Positions 24,702 to 33,847 of a stretch of 64,000 nt of DNA are shown here, in pieces; position 1 is the first letter of the stretch; each line of letters opens with the position of its first letter. The stretch comes from Pseudarthrobacter sulfonivorans. Lineage in GTDB: Bacteria; Actinomycetota; Actinomycetes; Actinomycetales; Micrococcaceae. The notes below the pieces were generated by a model. That model searched no databases. It saw nothing but the letters and a program-made list of their open reading frames with translations, and was not told the DNA's origin. A program made the position numbers and the translations under genes. Location of the stretch: the NCBI RefSeq assembly GCF_001484605.1, contig NZ_CP013747.1, positions 2,232,001-2,296,000 on the forward strand. Reading direction: 5' to 3'.

Positions 24702-25643
24702 GTGACAAACTTTCTGCTGCGGCGTTTATTCTCCGCCGTCGTCCTGCTCGTGGCGGTGTCTTTCCTGGCCTATGTGCTGCTCTTCCCCACCGCGGGGGAC
24801 ATCTCCCGGAACATCCTGGGTGAAAACGCCACCGAGGCCCAGGTTGCACTGAAGAACCAGGAGCTCGGCCTGGACCAGCCGCTGATGATCCAGTACTTCG
24901 CCTGGTTCATGAAGGCGATTTCCGGCGATCTCGGCGTCTCGTACTTCAGCAGCCAGCCGGTCTGGGACACCCTGATGATCCGGCTCCCGGTCACCCTGAG
25001 CCTGGTGATCGTGGTGACGCTGCTGACCGGCGTCCTCGCTTTCGCGGCCGGCATTTACGCCGCGGTACGCAAAGGCTGGGTGGACCGTACCCTGCAGATC
25101 CTGGCCACCCTCGGAGATGCGCTGCCACCCTTCATCGTGGCCCTGTTCCTGGTCACGTACTTCGCCATCCAGCAGAAGGTGTTTCCCGCAACGGGCTTCA
25201 TCCCCTTGACCGAGTCCCCGGCCGGCTGGGTCAGGACCATCACCCTGCCGGTCATTGCCCTCGCGATCGGCGGTGTGGCAGGGGTGGCCCAACAGGTCCG
25301 CTCTGCCACTCTCGGGGTGCTCCGCAATGACTACATCCGGACCGTCCGCAGCCGCGGGCTGTCCGAGCGCCGGATCATCCTAACGTCCGTGCTGCGCAAC
25401 GCCTCCACGAACGGCCTGACCAGCTTGGCCGTCCAGGTAGTAGGCATCCTCGGCGGCGCCGTCGTCATCGAAGTGGTGTTCGCCTTGCCAGGACTGGGTT
25501 CACTCGCCGTCGAAGCGACAAGCCGGACCGACCTGCCCCTCATCGTCGGCGTCATTCTCGCCGTCGTGCTCATCGTCGTCGCCGTCAACCTGATCGTCGA
25601 CGTCCTCGTCGCCTGGCTCAACCCGAAAGTCCGACTGTCATGA
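24702..25643 (+). CDS. ABC permease, DppB type
   Basis: 313 residues from GTG 24702 (AGGAG 7 nt upstream). Six hydrophobic segments; N-terminal LLRRLFSAVVLLVAVSFLAY, the periplasmic loop with GLDQPLMIQYFAW, the BPD_transp_1 region with VAQQVRSATLGVLRNDYIRT and the coupling motif (RSRGLSERRIILTSVLRNAS) expected of DppB/OppB proteins. Its stop overlaps the next start by 4 nt. Pairs with the DppC-like half of the next protein to form the channel. Confidence 0.92.
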   Translation: MTNFLLRRLFSAVVLLVAVSFLAYVLLFPTAGDISRNILGENATEAQVALKNQELGLDQPLMIQYFAWFMKAISGDLGVSYFSSQPVWDTLMIRLPVTLSLVIVVTLLTGVLAFAAGIYAAVRKGWVDRTLQILATLGDALPPFIVALFLVTYFAIQQKVFPATGFIPLTESPAGWVRTITLPVIALAIGGVAGVAQQVRSATLGVLRNDYIRTVRSRGLSERRIILTSVLRNASTNGLTSLAVQVVGILGGAVVIEVVFALPGLGSLAVEATSRTDLPLIVGVILAVVLIVVAVNLIVDVLVAWLNPKVRLS

Positions 25644-27445
25644 CACTTGCGACCGAAGTTCCCACCGACGTCGAACCCGTCGTCGCCCGCTCAGGCCTGA
25701 TCCGGCGCTTCCTCCACAACCCCCTCGGGCTGATCTCCAGCATTGTGCTCCTGGTTGTCATCGTCATCGCCATCGTGGTTCCTTTCCTGGGTTTGCCCGA
25801 CCCCAACGGCGTGAACCTGCGCGAAGCCACGCGCCCGCCCGGCCCGGGCCACCTGCTGGGCACCGACAGCTCCGGCCGGGATACGTTCAGCCGCCTCATG
25901 TGGGGCAGCCAAGTCATCCTCATCGGCGCAGGCATCGCCCTCGCCATCTCACTGGTCATAGGCACCGTAACCGGTCTGCTCGCCGGCTACTATGGCGGCT
26001 GGTTCGACAGCGGCGCGTCATGGTTCAACAACCTCAACATGGCGCTTCCCGGCATCGTTGTCCTGCTCGCCGTCCGCGCCGTGGTGGGCCCGTCCGTGTA
26101 CATTGCCATGGCTGTTTTCGGTGTGCTCCTCACGCCGGCGTTCTTCCGGGTGGTCCGCGGAGCAGTGCAGTCGGTCCGCAACGAACTCTACGTTGACGCG
26201 GCCCGAGTGTCCGGCCTCAGCGATGCCAGGATCATCTCCCGCCACATCCTTACGGTGGTCAGGGCACCGGTGATCATCCAGGCCGCACGCGTGGCCGGCA
26301 TCGCCATCGCCATCCAGGCCGGGCTTGAATTCCTCGGCGTCACCGACAGCTCTGTCCCCTCCTGGGGCAACATGCTAAACGAAGGCTTCCGCAAGATCGC
26401 ACTGAACCCCGGCCTCATCCTCTGGCCCAGCCTCGCGATCGGCCTGGTCTGCATGGCCCTCGTTCTCTTCGGCAACGCGCTCCGGGACGCCCTGGAAGAT
26501 CGCGGCCATGGCACCACACGCGCCGTCCGGCTCCCGGCCCGCCCCGCCGTCGAGCCTTCGGCCACCGCAGCCGCGGCTACGCCGGCGCCAGCCCACCCGG
26601 AGAACGCCCTCCTGTCCGTGCAGAACCTCAAAGTCGCCTACGGCATCGGCCCCGGGCAAAAGGAAGTCGTCCACGGCGTCACCCTCCACGTCGCACCCGG
26701 CGAAGTCCTGGGCCTCGTAGGCGAGTCCGGCTCCGGAAAAACCCAGACCGCTTTCTCCATCCTGGGTCTGCTGCCTGAGGGCGGCCGCGTCTCGGAAGGC
26801 TCCATCCTGTTCGACGGCAAAGAGCTCTCCACCATGGGACCAAAGGACCGTACGGCCCTGCGCGGCACCGACATCGCCTACATCCCGCAGGAACCGATGA
26901 GCAACCTGGACCCGTCTTTCCGGATCGGGCACCAGCTCACCGTCCCCATGCGGACCAAACTCGGGCTCTCCAAAGCCGACGCGAAGTCCCGTGCCCTGGC
27001 GCTGCTGGCCAGGGTGGGGATCGCCGACCCGGAGAAGACGTTCAAGTCCTACCCGCACGAAGTCTCCGGCGGCATGGCCCAGCGCGTCCTCATCGCCGGC
27101 GCCGTCTCCTGCAACCCCCGCCTGCTCATCGCCGACGAGCCCACCACGGCCCTGGACGTGACCGTACAGGCAGAAGTGCTCGACCTGCTCCGGGACCTGC
27201 AACGCGAAACGGGCATGGCCGTGGTCATGGTCACCCACAACTTCGGCGTGGTGGCCGACATCTGCGATCGGGTGGCCGTAATGCAGGACGGGCGCCTCGT
27301 GGAAGTGGACACCGTGGAGAAGATCCTTACCTCACCGTCCCAGGCCTACACGCAGAAACTCCTCGATTCCATGCTCGAGGACAGCCCAACCCGCCCCTAT
27401 CCCTTCGACGATGACCTTCCGTCACCCCTGCAAGCCAAGGAGTAA
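25640..27445 (+). CDS. DppC-DppD fusion: permease joined to ATPase
   Basis: 601 residues. Residues 1-290 are a DppC permease (N-terminal helix LISSIVLLVVIVIAIVVPFL, LGTDSSGRDTFSRLMWGSQV, coupling region AARVSGLSDARIISRHIL near 188-204). An Ala/Pro-rich linker (~296-320) leads to a complete DppD-type ABC domain: Walker A GESGSGKT at 361-368, signature VSGGMAQRV, Walker B LLIADEPTTALD and H-loop MVTHNFGVV. The reading frame is continuous and the linker is low-complexity, so it is a real fusion rather than a frameshift. Some actinobacterial transporters of this class are built this way. Overlaps the upstream gene by ATGA. Confidence 0.92.
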   Translation: MTLATEVPTDVEPVVARSGLIRRFLHNPLGLISSIVLLVVIVIAIVVPFLGLPDPNGVNLREATRPPGPGHLLGTDSSGRDTFSRLMWGSQVILIGAGIALAISLVIGTVTGLLAGYYGGWFDSGASWFNNLNMALPGIVVLLAVRAVVGPSVYIAMAVFGVLLTPAFFRVVRGAVQSVRNELYVDAARVSGLSDARIISRHILTVVRAPVIIQAARVAGIAIAIQAGLEFLGVTDSSVPSWGNMLNEGFRKIALNPGLILWPSLAIGLVCMALVLFGNALRDALEDRGHGTTRAVRLPARPAVEPSATAAAATPAPAHPENALLSVQNLKVAYGIGPGQKEVVHGVTLHVAPGEVLGLVGESGSGKTQTAFSILGLLPEGGRVSEGSILFDGKELSTMGPKDRTALRGTDIAYIPQEPMSNLDPSFRIGHQLTVPMRTKLGLSKADAKSRALALLARVGIADPEKTFKSYPHEVSGGMAQRVLIAGAVSCNPRLLIADEPTTALDVTVQAEVLDLLRDLQRETGMAVVMVTHNFGVVADICDRVAVMQDGRLVEVDTVEKILTSPSQAYTQKLLDSMLEDSPTRPYPFDDDLPSPLQAKE

Positions 27446-27448
27446 ACC

Positions 27449-28297
27449 ATGACGAACACCAACCGGCTCCTGGAAGTCGAGAAGCTCGCCGTGGAATACC
27501 CCGGCCACGGCCGCAAGCCGGCCTTCAAAGCCTTGGAGGAGATCTCCTTCGCCATCCGGCAAGGCGAAACACTGGGCCTGGTGGGCGAATCCGGCTCAGG
27601 CAAGACCACCATCGGCCGGGCCATCCTCGGCCTGGCCAAACCCACCGCCGGGCACATCCGCTTCGACGGCAAGGACATCACCCACGCCAGCCGCCACGAC
27701 CGGCGCGCCCTCAGCCGAGACATCCAGGTGGTATTCCAGGACCCCTACACCTCCCTGAACCCGTCAATGACAGTCGAGGACATCCTCTCCGAACCCCTCA
27801 CCATTCAGGGCACCACCAAAAAAGATGCTCTGGCACGGGTCCGCGGGCTCCTGGACCGGGTCCATCTCCCCGCCAACTCCGGCGGCCGGCTGCCCCGCGA
27901 ATTCTCCGGCGGCCAGCGCCAACGCATCGCCATCGCCCGGGCCATCGCCGTCAAACCACGCCTGATCGTCTGCGACGAACCCGTCTCAGCCCTGGACCTC
28001 ACCACCCAGGCAACAGTCCTGGACCTCCTGGTCGAAATCCAGGAAGCCACCAAGGTCGCCTACCTCTTCGTCTCCCACGACCTCAGCGTCATCCGCCATA
28101 TCAGCCACAACGTCATCGTCCTCTACAAGGGGCACATCGTCGAAAAGGGCCGCGCCGCCCAAGTCACCTCCCAGCCAGCCCACCCCTACACACAGAGGCT
28201 CTTCATGTCAGCTCCGGTGCCGAACCCCGCCCAGCAACGCGAACGCCGCGAAGCACGCCGCCAGCTGGTCACCGCAACCGCCGAACAGGCAGCATGA
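27449..28297 (+). CDS. ABC ATPase, DppF/OppF type
   Basis: 282 residues. Walker A GESGSGKTT (~48-56), Q-loop VVFQDPYTSLNPSMTV, signature FSGGQRQRI, Walker B LIVCDEPVSALD, H-loop FVSHDLSVI and the C-terminal oligopeptide extension (VTSQPAHPYTQRLFMSAPVP) that in this family can bind an Fe-S cluster, though few Cys are present here. Starts 3 nt after the fusion gene and overlaps the glycosidase by 4 nt. Second ATPase of the heterodimer with the DppD half of the fusion. Confidence 0.93.
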   Translation: MTNTNRLLEVEKLAVEYPGHGRKPAFKALEEISFAIRQGETLGLVGESGSGKTTIGRAILGLAKPTAGHIRFDGKDITHASRHDRRALSRDIQVVFQDPYTSLNPSMTVEDILSEPLTIQGTTKKDALARVRGLLDRVHLPANSGGRLPREFSGGQRQRIAIARAIAVKPRLIVCDEPVSALDLTTQATVLDLLVEIQEATKVAYLFVSHDLSVIRHISHNVIVLYKGHIVEKGRAAQVTSQPAHPYTQRLFMSAPVPNPAQQRERREARRQLVTATAEQAA

Positions 28298-30186
28298 GCG
28301 TGGACCTCACGCCGGAATTCCTGCGCACACCAGACGGCACCGTGTACCGGGACCTCAACGGCAACGGCATCATGGACCCGTATGAAAACCCGGGGCTCCC
28401 CGTCGCAGAGCGGGTCGAGGACCTCCTCGGCCGGCTCTCCCTGGAGGAGAAGGCCGGCCTGATGTTCCACAGCGTAGTCAGCGCTGCCGAAAGTGGCAGG
28501 CTGGCCGACGATGAGCCCAGGCCCGGTCGCAGCGGAACGCACGAACTCGTGTCCGAAAAGCTCATCAACCACGTTAACGTCCATCAGCTTCCCACCCCGA
28601 CGTTAGCCGCCCGGTGGGTGAACGAGCTGCAACGGCTGGCGGTTTCCTCGAGCCCTCATGGCATCCCCGTCACACTTTCAACAGACCCCCGCCACTCGTT
28701 CGCTGAGAACTGGGGGGCCTCGTTCATGGCCGTCCACTTCTCTGCCTGGCCTGAACCCCTCGGCTTCGCCGCGATAGGTGACGAGCAGCTGGTCCGCCAG
28801 TTCGCAGGCATCGCCCGGGCGGAGTACACGGCCATCGGCATCCGCGCCGCACTCCACCCCACGTTGGACCTCGCGACCGAACCACGGTGGGCGCGCCAAT
28901 ACGGCACCTTCGGCCAGGACAACGACCTCGTGGCCCGCCTCGCCCTGGCATATCTTGACGGATTTGAGGGCGAGCCGCTCAATGGCGACAGCGTCGCCTG
29001 CATGGCCAAACACTTCCCCGGCGGCGGACCACAACAAGACGGAGAGGACCCGCACTTCCCCTACGGCCGCGAGCAGGTCTATCCCGGCGGCATGTTCGAA
29101 CACCACCTGGAACCGTTCAAACGCGTCATCGCTCGGGGGGTTTCCGCGATCATGCCCTATTACGGGTTACCGGTTGGGCTGGAGCTCGACGGGGAGCCGG
29201 TCGAGCAGGTCGGCTTCGGCTACAACCGGCAAATCATCACCGGTCTTTTGCGCGAAAAACTGGGGTACGACGGGGTGGTGTGCACTGACTGGGGCCTGGT
29301 CACCGAGTCAAACCTCTTCGGGCGTCAACTGCCGCCCCGGGCATGGGGAGTGGAAGACCTGTCCGTTGAGGAACGAATCCTCAAGATCGTCGAGGCAGGC
29401 TGTGACCAGTTCGGGGGAGAAGAATGCCCGGAACTGATCGTCAACCTGGTCCATAAGGCGCTGATCCGGGAGGAACGGATTGACGCGTCGGTACGCCGGC
29501 TGCTCAAGGTCAAGTTCGAACTGGGACTGTTTGACAACCCCTACGTGGACGAAGCACACGCGGAGGCGCGGACGGCACTTCCCGAGTACGTGGAAGCAGG
29601 CCGGCGCGCACAGGCTCGATCCGTCACAGTACTGAAGAATGACATGGTCAACGGCGCGCCTCTTCTGCCCCTGGCCCGCGGGCTCCGTGTTTATTCGGCG
29701 GAGATCAGTCCAGACGCCCTGGCAATGGCCGGGTTGCGGCCCGCCACGGAACCCGGGGACGCGGACGTGGCGATCGTGCGCCTCAACGCTCCATTCGAGT
29801 ACCGCGACCGGTACATGCTTGAGGCCAGCTTCCACGCCGGAAATTTGGAGTTCGGAGATGAGACCGTCATCAGCGTCAAGCGCCTCGCGGATAAGGTTCC
29901 CGTCGTTTTGGTCCCGCATCTCGACCGCCCGGCAATACTCACGCCGCTGGAACCGAACTGCACCGCCGTCGCGGCCGTCTACGGGGCATGTGATGAGGCG
30001 GTCCTCCAGGCCTTGACGGGTGACGTTGATCCCGTCGGCCGACTTCCGTTTCAGCTCCCCCGCTCGAACGCTTCAGTGGCCTCGTCCCGACCCGACGTCC
30101 CGGGCGATACTGATGACCCCCTGTACGAGTACGGATTCGGGCTGGAGCTACGACAGCGTGCAGACATGTCCGAGCCCTCGCCCTAA
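28294..30186 (+). CDS. Glycoside hydrolase family 3 enzyme, beta-glucosidase-like
   Basis: 630 residues, no signal peptide, so cytoplasmic. N-terminal GH3 TIM-barrel: VEDLLGRLSLEEKAGLMFHS, GIPVTLSTDPRHSFAENWGA, ALHPTLDLATEPRWARQYGT, KHFPGGGPQQDGEDPH, and the nucleophile Asp in GVVCTDWGLVTES. The second alpha/beta sandwich domain follows (~410-600: ARSVTVLKNDMVNGAPLLPL, then PVVLVPHLDRPAIL). Translationally coupled to the ATPase gene, so it should cleave the imported substrate, probably a beta-linked glucoside or oligosaccharide. GH3 also contains xylosidases and N-acetylhexosaminidases; the catalytic signature here favours glucosidase/xylosidase. Confidence 0.9.
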   Translation: MSVDLTPEFLRTPDGTVYRDLNGNGIMDPYENPGLPVAERVEDLLGRLSLEEKAGLMFHSVVSAAESGRLADDEPRPGRSGTHELVSEKLINHVNVHQLPTPTLAARWVNELQRLAVSSSPHGIPVTLSTDPRHSFAENWGASFMAVHFSAWPEPLGFAAIGDEQLVRQFAGIARAEYTAIGIRAALHPTLDLATEPRWARQYGTFGQDNDLVARLALAYLDGFEGEPLNGDSVACMAKHFPGGGPQQDGEDPHFPYGREQVYPGGMFEHHLEPFKRVIARGVSAIMPYYGLPVGLELDGEPVEQVGFGYNRQIITGLLREKLGYDGVVCTDWGLVTESNLFGRQLPPRAWGVEDLSVEERILKIVEAGCDQFGGEECPELIVNLVHKALIREERIDASVRRLLKVKFELGLFDNPYVDEAHAEARTALPEYVEAGRRAQARSVTVLKNDMVNGAPLLPLARGLRVYSAEISPDALAMAGLRPATEPGDADVAIVRLNAPFEYRDRYMLEASFHAGNLEFGDETVISVKRLADKVPVVLVPHLDRPAILTPLEPNCTAVAAVYGACDEAVLQALTGDVDPVGRLPFQLPRSNASVASSRPDVPGDTDDPLYEYGFGLELRQRADMSEPSP

Positions 30187-30303
30187 CGAATGCCATAGCC
30201 AGAGAACGCTTCGGCCAAAGCCCCACAGCAGCACAGGGAATAGCTTCCCCACCGATCCCCGTCCGAACCGCCACCTCGGACGCCATAAGCAGACAGGCTT
30301 GAA

Positions 30304-31410
30304 ATGAATGTAGACCAAGAAACTCCGCTAAAAAGCAAGGACGAACGCATAGGTGTTGGCTTCCTGGGGGCCGGGCCAGTAACCCAGGCCATCCACCTGC
30401 CCAGCCTTGCCCGCCTAACAGACCTCTTCAAGGTGAGCCACATCATGGACGTCAATCCGGCTGTTGCTGACTCGGTTGCGGGACGGGTGGGTGCCCGTTC
30501 GTCCTCCTCCATCGACGACCTGCTGGCCGATGACAACGTTGAGGTCGTGGCGATTTGCAGCCCCCATCAGTTCCACGCGGAACAGGTAATAGCCGCTTGC
30601 CGGGCCGGCAAAAAGGCTGTGCTCTGCGAAAAACCCTTTGCAGTATCAGCCGAGGAGGCGACGAACATATGCAAGGTGTCAGCGGAAACCGGGGTGCCAG
30701 TCATCGTCGGGGCTATGCACACCTTTGATCCCGGCTGGCTGGCCGCAGAAAAAATGTGGGGTGACCTTCCCGAGACGGCGCACTACATACGATCCTCGAT
30801 TGTCCTGCCGCCTAACGCCCGTTTTGAGGACTTCGCAACCGAGGTAATTGCCCGTCCTTCTGCCATGCCAACACCTGATTACAGCGACCCGTCCGTCATC
30901 AAGGCACGCTTTGAGGGGATGGTGCTGGGCCTTGCCATCCACGACCTTCCGCTCGTCCGTCGCTTCGTGCCGGATTTCGACGATCTTCAGGTACTGCATG
31001 CTGCGATCGCCAAACCCTTCGGCTACTCGATCGTGTTGCGCGCAGGTGGCCGGACTATCGAGTTGTTGGCCTCGATCAACAAATCATGGAAGCCCGACTG
31101 GACGTTTGAGGCCTACGGCCCGGAGTCTGCGCTGAAGGTTACCTTCACCCCCTCCTACGTGCAGGCCGGATCCGCCATTGCTGAATTCAGCACAGCGGGC
31201 CGAAAGGTGGTCGCTGGCCCGCTCACATACAACGGGTACGAAGGCGAGTGGCGCCGCATCGCGGGCATCATCGCCGGCACCGACACCGCTCCCGCAGCCA
31301 GAACCCTGATCGAGGACCTGAGCTTCGCATTGAAAATAGCAAACGCGGCCGGGGCGGCTGCAATAGCCGACATGTCCCCGGCAGTACAGCCTGAGGAGGC
31401 CCACGCATGA
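30304..31410 (+). CDS. Gfo/Idh/MocA-family oxidoreductase
   Basis: 368 residues. N-terminal Rossmann domain with GFLGAGPVTQAIHLPSLARL (~15-34), the second-strand region VSHIMDVNPAVADSVAGRVG, and the family EKPFAVSAEEA (~116); the C-terminal alpha/beta domain supplies the substrate site and contains AIHDLPLVRRFVPDFDD. Members oxidise sugar or inositol hydroxyls with NAD(P)+. It follows the glycosidase by 117 bp and overlaps the next gene by 4 nt. Likely acts on the sugar or glycoside delivered by the upstream transporter; exact substrate cannot be read from sequence. Confidence 0.88.
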   Translation: MNVDQETPLKSKDERIGVGFLGAGPVTQAIHLPSLARLTDLFKVSHIMDVNPAVADSVAGRVGARSSSSIDDLLADDNVEVVAICSPHQFHAEQVIAACRAGKKAVLCEKPFAVSAEEATNICKVSAETGVPVIVGAMHTFDPGWLAAEKMWGDLPETAHYIRSSIVLPPNARFEDFATEVIARPSAMPTPDYSDPSVIKARFEGMVLGLAIHDLPLVRRFVPDFDDLQVLHAAIAKPFGYSIVLRAGGRTIELLASINKSWKPDWTFEAYGPESALKVTFTPSYVQAGSAIAEFSTAGRKVVAGPLTYNGYEGEWRRIAGIIAGTDTAPAARTLIEDLSFALKIANAAGAAAIADMSPAVQPEEAHA

Positions 31411-32195
31411 GCAACCCCTTCACAGTGGCAGCAGAAGAAACTGCGCGCAAAACCGGTTCCATCGACGCCGTAGTCGCCTCGCTCCCCATTTCCCTGGCAA
31501 ACGCGACTTTAGAACCTGACATCGTAGCCCTCGACGGAAGCAAAACCGGGTGGCCGGAGCGGGCGCAGGAGGCGCTCGACCGGGGTGCCCGGGCGACAGT
31601 CGTAATTTCACCAACTTCGACCACTGGTCCCGCACCGAAGACCAGCTCCAGGATCCTGTTCGACTGGGCCTTTGCATCCAACCCCGCCGTCCAGAAGGCT
31701 GCGGAAGCCGCAGACCGACTAGTCGCACCTGTGACGCTGCTCGAATCCCGCCTCGTTGTGCCAGCAGGAGTAGACCTCAACCAGGTCCTACTGGACCAGT
31801 TGACAGCAATAGCCCACATCGTGGGAGAAAACTCGCTTCCTCCTGGCTCGATCCGCCGGCTCCATGCCGATGAGTACGGCTATCAGATGTCCGGGACCCT
31901 CGCCGGTGGCGCTCCTGTTACGGTCTCCGCGGTCGTCACCGGCGCAGAGCACACGCACCTCGAAATCCGGCTTCTGACCCAGGACGAGAGCATCACGGTC
32001 TTTCTTCCCGCACCGGACACAGCAATCCCCGCCGAAGTCCGCATGACCACGCACGAGGGCGAACTGCTCCTGCCAACGCAATACGAATCAGCCCACCGCT
32101 CCACCTGGCGACGCGCCATCCGGACACTCTCGGAAGAAGCCGAAACACAGGACTTCGCCACGCTTCAACGAGCCGTAGCCGTCATGCACCCCTGA
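31407..32195 (+). CDS. Uncharacterised protein resembling a Gfo/Idh C-terminal domain
   Basis: 262 residues, coupled (ATGA) to the dehydrogenase before it. No Rossmann GxGxxG or EKP motif. The second half (HADEYGYQMSGTLAGGAPVT ... THLEIRLLTQDESITVFLPA ... STWRRAIRTL) follows the strand pattern and spacing of the substrate-binding half of the neighbouring dehydrogenase (KPFGYSIVLRAGGRTIEL ... FEAYGPESALKVTF ... GEWRRIAGII). It may be a non-catalytic partner subunit that arose from a Gfo/Idh protein. This is a reading of pattern only; no family is claimed. Confidence 0.7.
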   Translation: MSNPFTVAAEETARKTGSIDAVVASLPISLANATLEPDIVALDGSKTGWPERAQEALDRGARATVVISPTSTTGPAPKTSSRILFDWAFASNPAVQKAAEAADRLVAPVTLLESRLVVPAGVDLNQVLLDQLTAIAHIVGENSLPPGSIRRLHADEYGYQMSGTLAGGAPVTVSAVVTGAEHTHLEIRLLTQDESITVFLPAPDTAIPAEVRMTTHEGELLLPTQYESAHRSTWRRAIRTLSEEAETQDFATLQRAVAVMHP

Positions 32196-32678
32196 ATGAT
32201 GAGTCCGTCAACCTGATTCAGGGCCCGTGCGGCGATCGATAGAATCCACCCCGTCTCCTGAACCAGGCTGCCATATTCAGAATGATGCGCCCCGGACAAA
32301 CGCTGGTTCCAAAGCGGCGGCACGTAGACCAGGCCGCCATCTCAACGTGCTGACAGCTACCAGCTATGGACGTGGTTCTCGTTGCCCAGGGGCCTTGCCC
32401 GGTCGACACGTACTTCAAGGGCTTGGCTACTGGTCTTCCCAAACAACTTGGAAGGAACGAACAATGACTGCCGTCCGTACCGACAGCTCAACAACCCACA
32501 AAGTCCTCGGCTACCCCTTGAACATCTGGCAAGTCGCCGCCTGGGACAAGGGGAAGTCGCAGCAAGGACACGTCCTTGTCTCGGGCAGGGGGAGGAACCG
32601 CCACTCGGTCCTCGCAACGGCGAATTCCTGAGCCTCCGCCGCCTAACCTTGCCCAAAAGTAACCCGCAAAGGAAACCC
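32196..32678. other. Gap with a truncated reading frame at 32464-32631
   Basis: Nearly 480 bp between the 262-aa gene and the next isomerase. A 55-codon frame at 32464-32631 has a strong ribosome site (GAAGGA) and a protein-like beginning (MTAVRTDSSTTHKVLGYPLN) but soon turns into low-quality sequence and stops, so it looks like the start of a gene whose body was deleted. The rest shows no gene and no clear terminator. Confidence 0.45.
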
Positions 32679-33443
32679 ATGTCTTACTCGATCCAGCTGT
32701 ACACCCTGCGCAACGCAATCCAGGACGACCTGCCTGGAACCCTCAGGAAGGTCGCGGAGATCGGTTTTACGCAGGTTGAGCCGTACAACTTCGTGGCCAC
32801 GGCCAAGGAGCTCGGAGCTGCCCTGAAGGAAAACAGCCTCGCTGCTCCTTCCGGCCACGCGCCGCTGTTGAGCCAGGACCAGGACGAGATCTTCACTGCT
32901 GCCAAGGAACTGGGCATCACCACGGTCATTGAGCCCTACCTTCCGGCTGAGCACTGGCAGGACGCCGCCACCATCCAGGCGACCGCCGCGAAGCTCAACG
33001 CGGCAGCCAAAAAAGCCGCCAAATACGGCATCCGCGTCGGATACCACAACCACGCCTGGGAGCTGGAGTCCACCATCGAGGGCCGCACGGCGCTAGAGTA
33101 CTTCGCCGACCTCCTTGACCCCGAACTGGTTCTGGAAGTGGACACGTACTGGGTCGCGGTCGGCGGTCAGGACCCCGTCGCGATGCTGGAACGGCTGGGT
33201 GACCGGGTGAAGTTAATCCACATCAAGGACGGCCCGCTGAACACCGACACCAAGGCACAGCAGCCCGCCGGGCAGGGCAAGGTCGCCGTGTGGGACGTCA
33301 TCGGCGCCGCCAAGTCCTTGGAAGTGGGTGTGGTGGAGTTCGACGACTACTCCGGCGACATCTTCGAAGGCATCACGGAAAGCCTGACGTTCCTTAACGC
33401 CGCAGGTCCCTCGGCCAAGGCAGCGGAAGGCGCCAACGTATGA
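32679..33443 (+). CDS. Sugar phosphate isomerase/epimerase family TIM-barrel protein
   Basis: 254 residues from ATG 32679 (AAAGGAA upstream); a longer in-frame start is debris from the preceding gap. AP_endonuc_2 (xylose isomerase-like) barrel: SIQLYTLRNAIQDDLPGTLR, GFTQVEPYNF, VIEPYLPAEHW, GYHNHAWELES, ELVLEVDTYWVAVGG and LIHIKDGPLN, with Glu/Asp/His residues in metal-binding positions. Relatives act as ketose epimerases, inosose dehydratases or lyases on 3-keto glycosides. Its end overlaps the start of a broken dehydrogenase gene. Confidence 0.88.
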   Translation: MSYSIQLYTLRNAIQDDLPGTLRKVAEIGFTQVEPYNFVATAKELGAALKENSLAAPSGHAPLLSQDQDEIFTAAKELGITTVIEPYLPAEHWQDAATIQATAAKLNAAAKKAAKYGIRVGYHNHAWELESTIEGRTALEYFADLLDPELVLEVDTYWVAVGGQDPVAMLERLGDRVKLIHIKDGPLNTDTKAQQPAGQGKVAVWDVIGAAKSLEVGVVEFDDYSGDIFEGITESLTFLNAAGPSAKAAEGANV

Positions 33444-33833
33444 GCACCTCACCGCCTCTACCCGCAAGGGACCGGTTGGAGTCGCCATCATCGGCGCCGG
33501 GAACATCTCCGAGGCGACGCTCTCGCTGCCGGATAAAAACTACTTCGACGGCGAACTCAAGCTCGGCGTCCGGACGCTGAAGAACCGGAAATCATCCCGG
33601 CGACCGGTCCGGTCAACGGCCGTGGCATGCGCGTTCTCGACAGGGCAAGTTCCATCCGTGCCGACGTCCCGCACGGAGCCACCGGCGACCTCGCCTACCA
33701 CGTGCTAGACACCACGGTCTCCATCGCGGAGTAGGTGGAATCAGGCTCGTTCGTGGACGTGACCAGCAACGCACTTGACTTGGCAGCCTTCCCTGAGGAC
33801 TGGGCACCGGAAACCGCAACCCTACAGAAATAG
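33440..33833 (+). pseudogene. Gfo/Idh/MocA dehydrogenase, frameshifted and internally deleted
   Basis: ATG 33440 overlaps the isomerase stop. After ~14 codons the frame is lost; one frame over reads GPVGVAIIGAGNISEATLSL, the N-terminal Rossmann motif of a Gfo/Idh protein. The DNA then jumps to what looks like a C-terminal end (GATGDLAYHVLDTTVSIAE, an in-frame stop, VESGSFVDVTSNALDLAAFP). Only ~390 of the ~1100 bp of a normal gene remain, so a large internal deletion plus frameshift and nonsense changes have occurred. Confidence 0.78.
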
Positions 33834-33847
33834 CGAGGAATCGAACC

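Noticed and set aside
33440..33700. Intact small gene directly after the isomerase
   Set aside because: The ATG frame is unlike protein after ~14 codons while the neighbouring frame shows a Rossmann motif, so a frameshifted pseudogene fits better.
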